Assembly: GCA_964507025.1 (NCBI GenBank) | Contig: CAZDOK010000009.1 | Span: 62,001 to 126,000, forward strand | Source of the DNA: Amarobacter sp964507025 | Lineage (GTDB): Bacteria; Chloroflexota; Dehalococcoidia; Tepidiformales; Tepidiformaceae | Direction of reading: 5' to 3' | Length of the DNA stretch: 64,000 nt | Shown here: one piece after another, positions 1 to 8,916 of the stretch | Layout: the number at the start of each line of letters is the position of its first letter | Numbering within the stretch: position 1 is the first letter of the stretch | Translations under genes and position numbers: made by a program | The notes under the pieces: model-generated | Told to the model about the DNA's origin: nothing | Seen by the model: the letters and a program-made list of their open reading frames with translations, nothing else | Database searches by the model: none

Positions 1-90
1 GTCATCATCAACGATGCCCAGGCCGGCCACGACGATGCGCTCAAGGACGGCGACCGGCTCGAGTTCATGGTCAGCATCCAGGGCGGTTGA
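1..90 (+). CDS. MoaD/ThiS-type sulfur-carrier protein, 3' end only
   Basis: The window opens inside a gene whose last 29 codons read in frame 1 and end LEFMVSIQGG followed by TGA. A beta-grasp tail finishing in Gly-Gly, with a preceding 'LKDGDRLEF' turn, is the hallmark of small sulfur carriers such as MoaD, ThiS and their relatives. In these, the terminal glycine is adenylated and converted to a thiocarboxylate that donates sulfur. The start lies outside the window, so total length and the exact subfamily (molybdopterin, thiamine, or amino-acid/tRNA sulfur transfer) cannot be decided. The family call rests on the short tail alone. Confidence 0.7.
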   Translation, partial: VIINDAQAGHDDALKDGDRLEFMVSIQGG

Positions 91-220
91 TCGTCCCGGC
101 CGGGGCAACCTGCGGCAAGCTCCCGGCTCCGGACGTTCGGCACCCGTTTCGGGATGCCTTCGGCCGTTCCTCCACCGCCGTCCGCGGGTGACGATGGGCA
201 CACGATCTACGAGGTGTGCC

Positions 221-640
221 ATGGCCGCTGACTCTGAGACACCCCGCGAATACCTGACCGGGAACCGGCGCCACCGCCGCATCCTCTACCGTGCCCTGAT
301 GCGCCGCCCGTTCCGGCATGACCTGGACACCGACATCATCGACGGCATTTACCGCGACACGGAGGGCGATGCGCTCGGGCGGCTCATCGCCCCGGATGGC
401 CCCAACCCCCTCGACCGTTTCCTGGTACTGCCCGATGAGGACATCCCGCTGGTGCACGTCGAGTCGGCCCTCGAGGCGGATACGCGCGTGGGTACGTACG
501 AGCAGGTGTTCGGGCTGTTGTACGACCCGGCCGAGACGCCCGTGAAGGGCGTGCGCGATACCGGTGACCGCTGGGAGAGCGGCGACCTGGTGATCTACAC
601 GTTCGAGAGCGACGAAGAGGCGCTGGAAGCGCAGGCGTAA
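221..640 (+). CDS. Hypothetical protein, 139 aa
   Basis: I do not recognise this protein. The ATG at 221 is chosen because GAGGTG lies four bases upstream and because the in-frame sequence before it looks non-coding. The product is soluble and acidic, with no signal peptide or membrane segment. A basic patch near the N-terminus (RRHRRILYRALMRR) is followed by an acidic, proline-spotted body and a very acidic C-terminus (FESDEEALEAQA). It lies 130 bp after the MoaD/ThiS-type gene in the same direction and is followed by a convergent CapA-type gene. No catalytic motif is evident. Confidence 0.65.
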   Translation: MAADSETPREYLTGNRRHRRILYRALMRRPFRHDLDTDIIDGIYRDTEGDALGRLIAPDGPNPLDRFLVLPDEDIPLVHVESALEADTRVGTYEQVFGLLYDPAETPVKGVRDTGDRWESGDLVIYTFESDEEALEAQA

Positions 641-687
641 GCGGGTCCACCCGGGCGGCGACCGGTGAGCGATCCGAGGCGCGGCCG

Positions 688-2508
688 CTACTCGGGCAGG
701 GTGCCTGATGCCTCGACGACGTCGCCCAGGATCTTCGCGCGCGTCCCGCCCTCCACGAAGTTCGGCTTGTAGCGATCGGCGATCTGGTAGGGCACCAGGC
801 GGACGGTGGCGAGCTTCGCGCCGTGGAACGTCGCCTCGAGCAGGTAGCCCTGCGTGTGCTCGGGCGTGCGGTCCTGGTCGAAGATGAAGTTGCCCAGCGC
901 GTAGGCGATGAACGCGCTCCCGCGCAGCTCGATAGCCTGAGCCCAGTGCGCCTGGTTGCCGACTACGAGATCGGCGCCGGCATCGACGGCCGCGCGGAGC
1001 GCCTTGATGCTGCGGGGGCTGGGCTCGTGGGTGTCCTCGTAGCCGCTCTGCACCTGGACGATGACCACATCCACCTCGGACTTCAGCTTGCGGATGCGCT
1101 CCTCGAACCGCGTGAGCCCCAGGAGCTCGGCTGGCTTGTAGAACGCGGGCTCGGCCGGGGGCGTCTCCTGCTCGTCTTCGTAGCTGTCGTCGAGTGGGGC
1201 GGTGCCGGGGGTGGTCTCGGTGGCCTGGAGGTGCTCGGCCGCGATGTCGTCGAAGCCGAGCACGCCGAAGCGCAGACCGTTGACCTCGAAGATGGCGGGC
1301 GCGAGGGCCTCGTCCAGGTTCGCGCCGCCACCCACCGTCTTGATGCCCGCCTCGTCCAGCAGTTCGATGGTGCGGAGCATGGCCTCGGCGCCACAGCCGC
1401 CATCCGCGCAATCGAAGATGTGGTTTGTCGCGATCGTGACGCCATCAATCCCCGCAAGCGCCAGGGCCTCGATCACCTCGGGCGGGGAGGTGAGGTTCGG
1501 GAACTCCATCGGGATGCAGCGGTACGGTTCGGCGATGTCCTGGATGCTCCCATCGAGCGAGCCGAGCGCCAGGCCGGCCGCGGCGAGGTACTCGCCCACG
1601 GGGCCGCGCAGGGCCGCACCCCAGTCGCCGGTCGCCTCGATGGCGGCGAGCGCGCAGCGCGACATCAGGATGTCGCCGGTCGCCACCACGGTCGTTACCT
1701 CGGGGAGCGTCGCGGCAATCGCGTTGCGGATCTCATCGATGCCCGCCTCGCCTGCCGGTGTGCGCGCTTCGACGCGCCAGCGCTCGGCGAGCGGCCAGCC
1801 AGCCTGGTCGCCGTTCCCCCGGGCGATGTCCACGCCATCGATGGCGAGGGCGACCATCCCGGGCGAAAGCTCCTCGAAGGGGACGACCGAGAGGATGCCG
1901 GAATCGACGGTCATGGCGGCCCGCAGGGCGTCGTAGCTCTCGACCTGCCCAAGCACGGTGAAGGAGCCACCTGGCGACGGGGGGAGCAGCGCCTCGATGT
2001 AGGCCCGCACCGCCTCGGCGTCGGCCAGGCGGACTTCGACCGGGCGTTCGAGCCCGCCCACCTCGCTCCAGTCGCGGGTGGCCCCAGTGACGAGCGAACC
2101 GAGCTGCTCCCGCGTGAGGCTATCGACCCCGGCGCCCAGCGATGCAACCGGGACGAAGTAGCGGACGGCGACACTTCCTTCGCCATCGCCGCGGGCGAAC
2201 TCGATGTCCGGCGGGGCGCCTGGATCACTGGGAGACAGGCCAAGGCTCTCGCCGCCGGGCGGGAGCGGTCCGCCAAAGGTCAGCGGCCGGGGGGTAGCCT
2301 CGGCGGTGGCGGTGGAATCGATGGACGGGGCGGGCTGGGGCGCGTCCCCATCGGAGATCGCATCGAGCAGCACGATCGCGAGCGCGACGAGGCTCCCGCA
2401 GAGGGTGATGATGGAGAGGACGAACGCGGGCAGCCAGGGGTCGCGCGCCCGTGGCGGTGGCGGGGTGGCCATGGCGGCATGGTCGCCGCCGCCGATGGGC
2501 GCGGTCAA
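688..2508 (-). CDS. CapA-family (poly-gamma-glutamate synthesis type) metallophosphoesterase-fold protein
   Basis: This 606-residue protein has a short cytoplasmic N-terminus, one transmembrane segment at about residues 29-49 and a large outer domain. After a roughly 200-residue region of unknown fold comes a CapA domain at about residues 270-590. Its typical motifs are present: VVATGDILMSR, a SLDGSIQ block, the TNHIFDC metal-ligand block, a QSGYEDTHEPS segment and GNQAHWAQAIE. CapA proteins have a calcineurin-like two-metal fold and are linked to poly-gamma-glutamate or other surface-polymer handling, but the reaction of most members is unproven. No capB/capC genes are nearby, so a capsule role is not supported here. 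A second ATG 12 codons in is an alternative start. Confidence 0.85.
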   Translation of the reverse strand: MTAPIGGGDHAAMATPPPPRARDPWLPAFVLSIITLCGSLVALAIVLLDAISDGDAPQPAPSIDSTATAEATPRPLTFGGPLPPGGESLGLSPSDPGAPPDIEFARGDGEGSVAVRYFVPVASLGAGVDSLTREQLGSLVTGATRDWSEVGGLERPVEVRLADAEAVRAYIEALLPPSPGGSFTVLGQVESYDALRAAMTVDSGILSVVPFEELSPGMVALAIDGVDIARGNGDQAGWPLAERWRVEARTPAGEAGIDEIRNAIAATLPEVTTVVATGDILMSRCALAAIEATGDWGAALRGPVGEYLAAAGLALGSLDGSIQDIAEPYRCIPMEFPNLTSPPEVIEALALAGIDGVTIATNHIFDCADGGCGAEAMLRTIELLDEAGIKTVGGGANLDEALAPAIFEVNGLRFGVLGFDDIAAEHLQATETTPGTAPLDDSYEDEQETPPAEPAFYKPAELLGLTRFEERIRKLKSEVDVVIVQVQSGYEDTHEPSPRSIKALRAAVDAGADLVVGNQAHWAQAIELRGSAFIAYALGNFIFDQDRTPEHTQGYLLEATFHGAKLATVRLVPYQIADRYKPNFVEGGTRAKILGDVVEASGTLPE

Positions 2509-2566
2509 CGTTCAACGGCTGAAGTTCTTCCTGTTGTGCCGGGCGGGCGGGAAGCCGCGAACCTGC

Positions 2567-3433
2567 TCAGCCGGTCTTGGCGTACCAGGTCTCGGGCGTG
2601 CCGGAAGCGCTCTCGATGAACGAGAACGCCCGGTTCAATACGCGCTCGATGCCGCCGACGGCCGCCTCGACCTCGGCAAGGTCTGCCGGGATGGGCGCGA
2701 GCTCGCCGTTTTCAAGGTCGTAGCCGCAGTACAGGCCGTAGTGGAGCATCAGCCGGTTCGCCTGGGCGACCACGCCGGGCAGTCCATCGGCAGGGGTCAG
2801 CGACTCGTCGTGGTGGCAGCGGACCGCATCGACCAGGTGCCCGGGGAACTTCCAGAGTTCGCCGAGGGCCTTGCCTACCTCGTCGTGGGCGTAGCCGGTG
2901 GTGGTCATCTCGGCGATGTGGAGGGGGGCTTCGCCGGAGCGGGCCATCGCCACGGCGGCGGCGAACTCGCCCGGCATCACCTGGCGGATCACCAGGCGGC
3001 CGATATCGTGCAGGATGCCGGCGGTGAAGGCGTCTTCTGGTTTGACCGCGAAGCTCTTCTTCGCCAGCGTCTCGGCGGCGACGGCCACCGCGACGCTGTG
3101 ACCCCAGAAGAGGTCGAGGTCGAACCCGTCGTCCTGGCCGCGCTTGAACGTGTTCATGAGGCTCGCGCCGACGGCGACCTGGCGGACCTGCTTGAAGCCG
3201 AGCATCACGACGGCTTCGCGGACGGTGCTGATGCGGCGAGCGAAGCCGTAGTAAGCGGAGTTGCTGATGCGGATGAGCTTGGCGGTGAGCGCCTGGTCGG
3301 TGGCGAGCACCTGTGCCAGGTCCATGGCGCTCGTCTTGTCGTCTTCGGCCATGCCCATCACGCGCGCGGCCACGGCGGGAAGGGGCGGCAGGTCATCGAC
3401 ACGCTTCAGCAGTTCGGCGGCATCCTTACCCAT
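2567..3433 (-). CDS. HDOD-domain signalling protein
   Basis: The 288-residue product carries a single HDOD domain over about residues 5-230. Typical segments are LPPLPAVAARVM, the helix around ISNSAYYG, and GILHDIGRLVIRQ, a degenerate HD-type motif. HDOD proteins are non-catalytic relatives of HD phosphohydrolases and act in bacterial signalling, often with diguanylate cyclases or chemotaxis systems, as regulatory scaffolds. The ATG at 3433 is preferred over an upstream ATG at 3565 because the extra 44 residues are basic and low-complexity. No clear ribosome binding site decides the matter. A degenerate GGDEF protein lies 14 kb away but is not linked. Confidence 0.85.
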   Translation of the reverse strand: MGKDAAELLKRVDDLPPLPAVAARVMGMAEDDKTSAMDLAQVLATDQALTAKLIRISNSAYYGFARRISTVREAVVMLGFKQVRQVAVGASLMNTFKRGQDDGFDLDLFWGHSVAVAVAAETLAKKSFAVKPEDAFTAGILHDIGRLVIRQVMPGEFAAAVAMARSGEAPLHIAEMTTTGYAHDEVGKALGELWKFPGHLVDAVRCHHDESLTPADGLPGVVAQANRLMLHYGLYCGYDLENGELAPIPADLAEVEAAVGGIERVLNRAFSFIESASGTPETWYAKTG

Positions 3434-3570
3434 CACGTGATGACTGTCGGCGGAAGGAGGCTGAGGCTGAACCTCCCGCCACCGCACGTTCACGCGAAAT
3501 CGGGAAGGCGCCCTATGGGTTCGAGGCGACCCGCGTTCGTCCGGATCTCGTGAGATGTCGCTCAACGAGA

Positions 3571-3594
3571 CAGGCCGCCCGTTCGGGCGGCCTG
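3571..3594 (-). terminator. Perfect 10-bp hairpin after the thiolase gene
   Basis: CAGGCCGCCC and its exact reverse complement are separated by a 4-base loop, 27 bp beyond the stop codon of the minus-strand thiolase gene. Only a weak T-containing stretch follows (TCTCGTTG), so it may be an imperfect intrinsic terminator or a protective 3' hairpin. Confidence 0.6.
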
Positions 3595-3621
3595 CAAGTT
3601 CCGATGGCGGGTTGAACCGGT

Positions 3622-4797
<1,176 letters not shown>

Positions 4798-4947
4798 TGT
4801 TCAGTCCTGAGTGCGGAGTGCCGGGGTGCCGCCGACGCGCGGCCCGCGGGGTGCACGGTTGCGTCATTGTACGAAGGCGCACATGCCGGTGCCAGTGATG
4901 GGTAGCGAGGGAGCCATAGGTGGGGGCTATACGTGGGTGGATGATGC

Positions 4948-5691
4948 TCAGCGCTCAGCGGCCCGCGCTGCGCCCCCGGCGCGTTCGAAGGCCATGCCCT
5001 CGCGTGCCATGGAGACGTAGGCGCCGGCGCCAATGACGACATGGTCCAGCACCTCGATGTCGAGTAGCTTGCCGGCGGCGATGAGGCCTTTCGTCACGGC
5101 CACGTCCTGGGGGCTCGGGCGCGGGTCGCCGGAGGGGTGGTTGTGCGCGATCACGACCGAGACGGCGTCGTGGATGATGGCTTCGCGGAAGGCCTCGGCG
5201 GGGCGGACCGCGACGGAGTTGGCGGCGCCGCCGTTCGACGGGGAGATTGAGCCCAGCAGGCGGCCGCGGGTATCGAGGGGGAGCACGTAGAACTCCTCAC
5301 GGCGGCGGCCGACGAGGCGCGGGCCAAGCAACTGGAATACGGCCTCGGGTCGCAACAGGACGGGACGGTCCGTGGGATCGACCTGCTGCGCGCGGCGGCC
5401 CAGCTCGATGGCGGCCGCGATCTGGGCTGCCTTGGCCGGGCCCAGCCCCCGTGCGCGCTGGAGCACCTTCGCATCGGACCGGACGAGGCCGGTGAGCCCG
5501 CCAAGCGAGTCGAGCAGCCCCCGGGCCATGTCGACGACGTTCTCACCGGGCATGCCGGAGCGCAGGACGATGGCGATCAACTCGGCATCGGAAAGGACGC
5601 CTGGTCCGTGTTCGAGGAGGCGTTCGCGGGGGCGCTCATCGCCGGCCCATTCGCGGATTGTTCGGTAGGCGGGCCGCTCGGAATCGGACAT
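4948..5691 (-). CDS. radC: RadC/JAB1-MPN-domain protein
   Basis: The 247-residue product matches the usual RadC length. It has an N-terminal helix-hairpin-helix region (about residues 60-100, including RARGLGPAKAAQI) and a C-terminal JAB/MPN domain with the metal-ligand pattern HNHPSGDP through PSPQD (H183, H185, D196). RadC proteins were named as DNA-repair factors, but their biochemical role remains unsettled; the fold suggests a metal-dependent hydrolase or a nucleic-acid-associated function. The ATG at 5691 gives the conserved start (RTIREWAGDERPRERLLEHG). The sequence further upstream in the same frame is antisense to the protease gene and is not part of it. Confidence 0.92.
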   Translation of the reverse strand: MSDSERPAYRTIREWAGDERPRERLLEHGPGVLSDAELIAIVLRSGMPGENVVDMARGLLDSLGGLTGLVRSDAKVLQRARGLGPAKAAQIAAAIELGRRAQQVDPTDRPVLLRPEAVFQLLGPRLVGRRREEFYVLPLDTRGRLLGSISPSNGGAANSVAVRPAEAFREAIIHDAVSVVIAHNHPSGDPRPSPQDVAVTKGLIAAGKLLDIEVLDHVVIGAGAYVSMAREGMAFERAGGAARAAER

Positions 5692-5725
5692 GGGCGGGAT
5701 TGTACGGCAGGATGCGCAGCGAGGG

Positions 5726-6814
5726 TCAGTCCCGGCTGACCTGCTGGGTGGTGAGGCGGAAGGGCCTGGGGTTGGGCGCTCCTCCCGGGACAGCCGTCGC
5801 GGTCGGTGAAGCGATCGGTGTGGGCGTTGGGGTTGGGGATGGCGTGCGCGTGGGGGTGGGAGAGGGTGTGGGCGTGGGTTCATCGTCGATGAATACATAG
5901 GTCGCCAATGGAACGCCAAAGCTCGCCGCGTAATCTTCGAGTGCGCCGGTAATCTGAGGCGTGAAACGTACCGAGCGGTTGAACGACTCGTTGCCGCCAG
6001 ACACCACGCTGAAGATGAACGAGTCGTCTCCCTGGAGGGCGAAAATCGGCGAGCCGCTTTGCCCCGAGTAGATGTCTGCGTCGGTGTAGAGGTAGGTCTC
6101 ATCAACGAAGTAGTTGTACGTCTCGGAAGCCCACATCGTCCCGATCGACTTGTCGCCGGGGTAGCCTGCGGTTCCCAGCAGGAACTCGGCCCTGGCGAAG
6201 AACGCGTCGGAGGCCGAGGCCACAACGGGATAGGGTCCGATTGATGCATCCCAATCGACGATGTCGAGCACGATGATGCCGACGTCAAAGGGTGACGGTG
6301 GCCCGAGGGGGTCGTCGGAAGCTCCGCGCCCGTTTGCCCAGCCGTTCGGGACCGCCATCTTCACACCATAGCCGGTCCCGAACGGCCAATCTGAGCCAGA
6401 CTGGCCGGGGATCACGAGGACACCCGAGGTGTATGAACCGCCGCTGTAGATGCAGTGTGCCGCGGTGAGCACTAACCGCGGGCCCAGGAGCACACCGCTA
6501 CAGGTGCCCTCGATCTCGTCGTACTGGTCGAACATGACCACCTGCGTGATGAGCCGGAACGGGTAGAGCGTTGTGTCGGTCACTTCCCAGCGTTCGTCTG
6601 GCGGAAACACCGTCGCAGGTCCCACCGAGCCGCCCTCGGGAAGGGAACGGAGGTAGACCGGCTCGAGCGTGTTCGCCCCACGGGGGGCCAGCTGGTGCTC
6701 CACGAAGGCAAACGGGTCGTCTCGTTCCGAGCCTGCGCGGTCGAACGATGCCCCCGCGAACAGCGGGATGGCCATGAGGGCCACCATCAGTGGAAGGAAT
6801 GGAAGACGCCGCAC
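5726..6814 (-). CDS. Secreted trypsin-fold (S1, V8-like) serine protease with Pro/Thr-rich tail
   Basis: A 362-residue exported protein. A signal peptide occupies about residues 1-21 (hydrophobic core FLPLMVALMAIPLFAGA). The chymotrypsin-fold domain shows the full triad: H120 in LTAAHC, D177 in FDVGIIVLD and S253 in YSGQSGSP, the last resembling glutamyl endopeptidases. Near residue 310 the protein turns into a tail of repeated Thr-Pro-Ser units, probably a flexible spacer of the sort common in surface proteins of Chloroflexota. No cell-wall anchor motif follows, so it may be released or loosely attached. It lies 34 bp upstream of radC on the same strand. Confidence 0.9.
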   Translation of the reverse strand: MRRLPFLPLMVALMAIPLFAGASFDRAGSERDDPFAFVEHQLAPRGANTLEPVYLRSLPEGGSVGPATVFPPDERWEVTDTTLYPFRLITQVVMFDQYDEIEGTCSGVLLGPRLVLTAAHCIYSGGSYTSGVLVIPGQSGSDWPFGTGYGVKMAVPNGWANGRGASDDPLGPPSPFDVGIIVLDIVDWDASIGPYPVVASASDAFFARAEFLLGTAGYPGDKSIGTMWASETYNYFVDETYLYTDADIYSGQSGSPIFALQGDDSFIFSVVSGGNESFNRSVRFTPQITGALEDYAASFGVPLATYVFIDDEPTPTPSPTPTRTPSPTPTPTPIASPTATAVPGGAPNPRPFRLTTQQVSRD

Positions 6815-6947
6815 GTCGAATCACCGCCCATCAAGAGGTCGCGCATGATGGGCGCACCAGGGCGTCAATCCCTGACGAGATGGCAGGGTCCGGTGATTTG
6901 GGCGCAAAGTGCGTGAGTAATCGGCCCCGGGGGGATGGCTCGCGCGC

Positions 6948-7472
6948 TCAGCGGCGCTGGACCGGACCGTCCCACTCCGGCCGCTCAGCCGGCGGGGTGG
7001 TTTCGCCAGTCGCTGGCGGCTCGAGCTTGTCGGCCCATACCAGCACGGCGGAGTGGGGGTAGAAGGTCGCTTCCACGTAGTCGCCTTCGCGGATCTCCGC
7101 CAGCAGGAAGGCATCGCCCCGAAGGATCTTCTTATCGAGCCGCATGTAGTGGGAGCGGACCACGAACGAATCGCTGCGGGCCCAGCGCCGGGTGACGAAG
7201 CCCCGCTCGGTGCGCGGCCTATCGAGGAAGTCGAGCAACGACTGGATCGCCTGGAACCCGAACAGGATGGTCAGGATGGTGAGTACCGTCACCAGCACCC
7301 AGGTCGAGCCGTATTCGCGGTCCATGAAGAGGATGTCGGCGGTGTAGAACACCATCCCCGCGAGCGCGGCCAGGAAGAGCGGCATCCAGATGATCACCGA
7401 CCGCAGGAGCTTGCCCCGTGCGGCGCGCAGCCGTACCTGTTTCTGAACCTCCGGGTCGTCGTGCCAGCTCAT
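6948..7472 (-). CDS. Membrane protein of unknown function, 174 aa
   Basis: I do not recognise the family. Two hydrophobic segments (about residues 25-47 and 58-80) are followed by a soluble C-terminal domain of about 90 residues that ends in a hydrophilic tail. The soluble part alternates strands (FVVRSHYMRLDKKILRGD, EGDYVEATFYPHSAVLVW) and looks like a small beta domain facing the cytoplasm. Its start codon overlaps the stop of the upstream LysM gene by four bases (ATGA), so the two are translationally coupled. A joint envelope role is a reasonable inference but untested. Confidence 0.75.
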   Translation of the reverse strand: MSWHDDPEVQKQVRLRAARGKLLRSVIIWMPLFLAALAGMVFYTADILFMDREYGSTWVLVTVLTILTILFGFQAIQSLLDFLDRPRTERGFVTRRWARSDSFVVRSHYMRLDKKILRGDAFLLAEIREGDYVEATFYPHSAVLVWADKLEPPATGETTPPAERPEWDGPVQRR

Positions 7473-8029
7473 GGGAGCCGGATCTCCGCGCCCACCTGCA
7501 AGGTGTTGGGTTCGAGCCCGGGGTTGAGCGCGACGATCTCGTCGACGGTGGTGCCGTTCTCGGCCGCGATCGAGGAGAGCGTGTCACCCGCCTGCACCAC
7601 GTAGGTCCGCGGGCCGGCCGTCGGCGTGGCGGCCGCCGTCGGCGACCCCGCGGGCGATGGCGACACGGCAGGCGATGGCGAGGCGCCCGGCGTGACAGCG
7701 GCGGTGGTGGTGGCTGCCGGGGTCCGAGTGACGGGCGGCGTCGGGGTCGCGGTCGCGCCCACGGCCGCCGTGTTCGTCGGCACGGTTCGGACCACGCCGT
7801 TGTCCGTCGCGCGCTCAGGTGGACGCAAGACCAGGAAGAGCGCCACGAGCGACGCGATGACCAGGGTGAGCACCGAACCGCGGTACACCAGCGCGCTGGG
7901 GGTTGCCGATTCGGGCGACATGCACCGCAGGCACACGTCGTCTCCATGCTCGGCGCAGTACAGCCGGCCACAGGTTGGGCATTCGGCTTCGGCGGGGCGA
8001 TTGCAGTAGTGGCAGCTCGGTTCGGCCAT
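7469..8029 (-). CDS. Membrane-anchored LysM protein with N-terminal zinc-binding motif
   Basis: A 186-residue protein in three parts. Residues 1-35 carry a cysteine-rich zinc-binding segment (CHYCNRP, CPTCGRLYC, CLRC). One transmembrane helix follows at about residues 50-68. Next comes a long Thr/Pro/Ala linker, then a C-terminal LysM domain (TYVVQAGDTLSSIAAENG through LQVGAEIRLP). LysM binds N-acetylglucosamine polymers, so the protein would link a cytosolic zinc module to the cell surface or peptidoglycan. The ATG at 8029 begins directly with the zinc motif. Upstream in-frame sequence is polypurine-derived and not protein-like. Confidence 0.85.
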   Translation of the reverse strand: MAEPSCHYCNRPAEAECPTCGRLYCAEHGDDVCLRCMSPESATPSALVYRGSVLTLVIASLVALFLVLRPPERATDNGVVRTVPTNTAAVGATATPTPPVTRTPAATTTAAVTPGASPSPAVSPSPAGSPTAAATPTAGPRTYVVQAGDTLSSIAAENGTTVDEIVALNPGLEPNTLQVGAEIRLP

Positions 8030-8053
8030 GCGTGTACCGCAAGGGTAACTGGC

Positions 8054-8159
8054 GAGAGGAAAGAGGAAAGGGGAAAGAGGAGGGAGGAGTGGCCGTCTGA
8101 ACCGCGACGGGCAGGGAGCGGCGCCCGGGCGTGGGGGAGGAAAGAGGAAAGAGGAAAGA
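8054..8159. repeat. Two polypurine GAGGAAA-type tracts flanking a short spacer
   Basis: GA-only tracts at about 8054-8090 and 8137-8159, built from GAGGAAA units, sit between the LysM gene and clpS. A pyrimidine-rich tract of similar composition appears at about 57018-57053. Whether they have any role is unknown; no coding potential is evident. Confidence 0.6.
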
Positions 8160-8456
8160 TCAGGCTGGTTCGATCGTTGCCGTGAGGCCGGCCGATTCGA
8201 GGCAGTTCCGGTAGTGCTCGGCGGTCTCCTTTGGGCATTCGATGACCGTTGCCTGGCCGTGTGTGTGGGCCGTCCACATGATCTGCTCGGCTTCTTCGGG
8301 GGAGAGTGCCGGCACGCAGCGCAGCAGCGTGCGGACCACGTGGTCCATGCTGTTGTGATCGTCGTTGTGGAGGATGACGCGGAAGGGCGGGATGAGCCGC
8401 CGGAGGACATCTTCGTCGAGGGTGGTGACCGGATCGGAAGCGGGGGCGGTTCCCAT
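8160..8456 (-). CDS. clpS: ATP-dependent Clp protease adaptor ClpS
   Basis: The 98-residue product has the ClpS core: PPFRVILHNDDHNSMDHVV, where the acidic NDD cluster recognises N-degron residues, then PEEAEQIMWTAHTHGQATV and a C-terminal strand. ClpS binds the N-domain of ClpA or ClpC and delivers N-end-rule substrates to ClpAP/ClpCP. The ATG at 8456 leaves a short flexible N-terminal extension, as expected. Upstream in-frame sequence would add a cysteine-rich stretch not seen in the family. No clp ATPase gene is adjacent. The gene is divergent from a small unknown gene at 8585. Confidence 0.93.
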   Translation of the reverse strand: MGTAPASDPVTTLDEDVLRRLIPPFRVILHNDDHNSMDHVVRTLLRCVPALSPEEAEQIMWTAHTHGQATVIECPKETAEHYRNCLESAGLTATIEPA

Positions 8457-8584
8457 GTCCCACAGGATATCCCGGGAGGTTTGGATGCTCTCCGGGAGCA
8501 ATCCGGGAAGTAGGGGTTTCCCCTGAGAGACGCGGTAAGCGCGCACGGGGAACATTCGCTCAATTCCCGCGGAAGTTACCGGCA

Positions 8585-8896
8585 ATGTTCGAAAGCAACA
8601 GCACCGCACCCCGTGAGCCCCAGGCACTGCCCCGCGACCACGAAACGCGGCGCCTCGCCATCACCACGCTCGCCTGCCGTGCCATCGCCCAGAAGCGCGA
8701 GGTGCAGTTGAACGATGTGCTCGGTCCCGAAGGCTCCGACCTCCTTTCGGACATGCTGGCCACCCTGGCCAACGAGACATCGGCCCAGCTGATGCTGACG
8801 GAGCGGCTGCTCGGGCTTGGCTGGTCGTGGCAGGCGGTGCTCGAAGCGGTCTGGTACAACGAGGACGTGCTCCGCGAGGCAGCGGCGAGCGAGTAG
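8585..8896 (+). CDS. Small hypothetical protein, 103 aa
   Basis: I do not recognise it. The predicted product is helical, soluble and mildly acidic, with no cysteine pair that would suggest metal binding. The ATG at 8585 follows GGAAG at a usable distance. The gene runs divergently from clpS and convergently into the giant membrane-protein gene, with 20 bp between the stop codons. Codon usage is normal for the window, which supports a real gene. An exact 7-bp inverted repeat (GAACATT at 8550-8556 and AATGTTC at 8584-8590) brackets its start codon and could be regulatory. Confidence 0.6.
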   Translation: MFESNSTAPREPQALPRDHETRRLAITTLACRAIAQKREVQLNDVLGPEGSDLLSDMLATLANETSAQLMLTERLLGLGWSWQAVLEAVWYNEDVLREAAASE

Positions 8897-8916
8897 TCCC
8901 CTGCCCTGGCCTGATG

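Noticed and set aside
71..1411. Long minus-strand frame overlapping the CapA gene and the 221-640 gene
   Set aside because: Arg-rich composition and overlap with better genes on both strands; no recognised domain.
8550..8590. GAACATT/AATGTTC pair as a LexA-type SOS box
   Set aside because: The half-sites are 27 bases apart, far longer than the GAAC-N4-GTTC spacing of Gram-positive LexA boxes.
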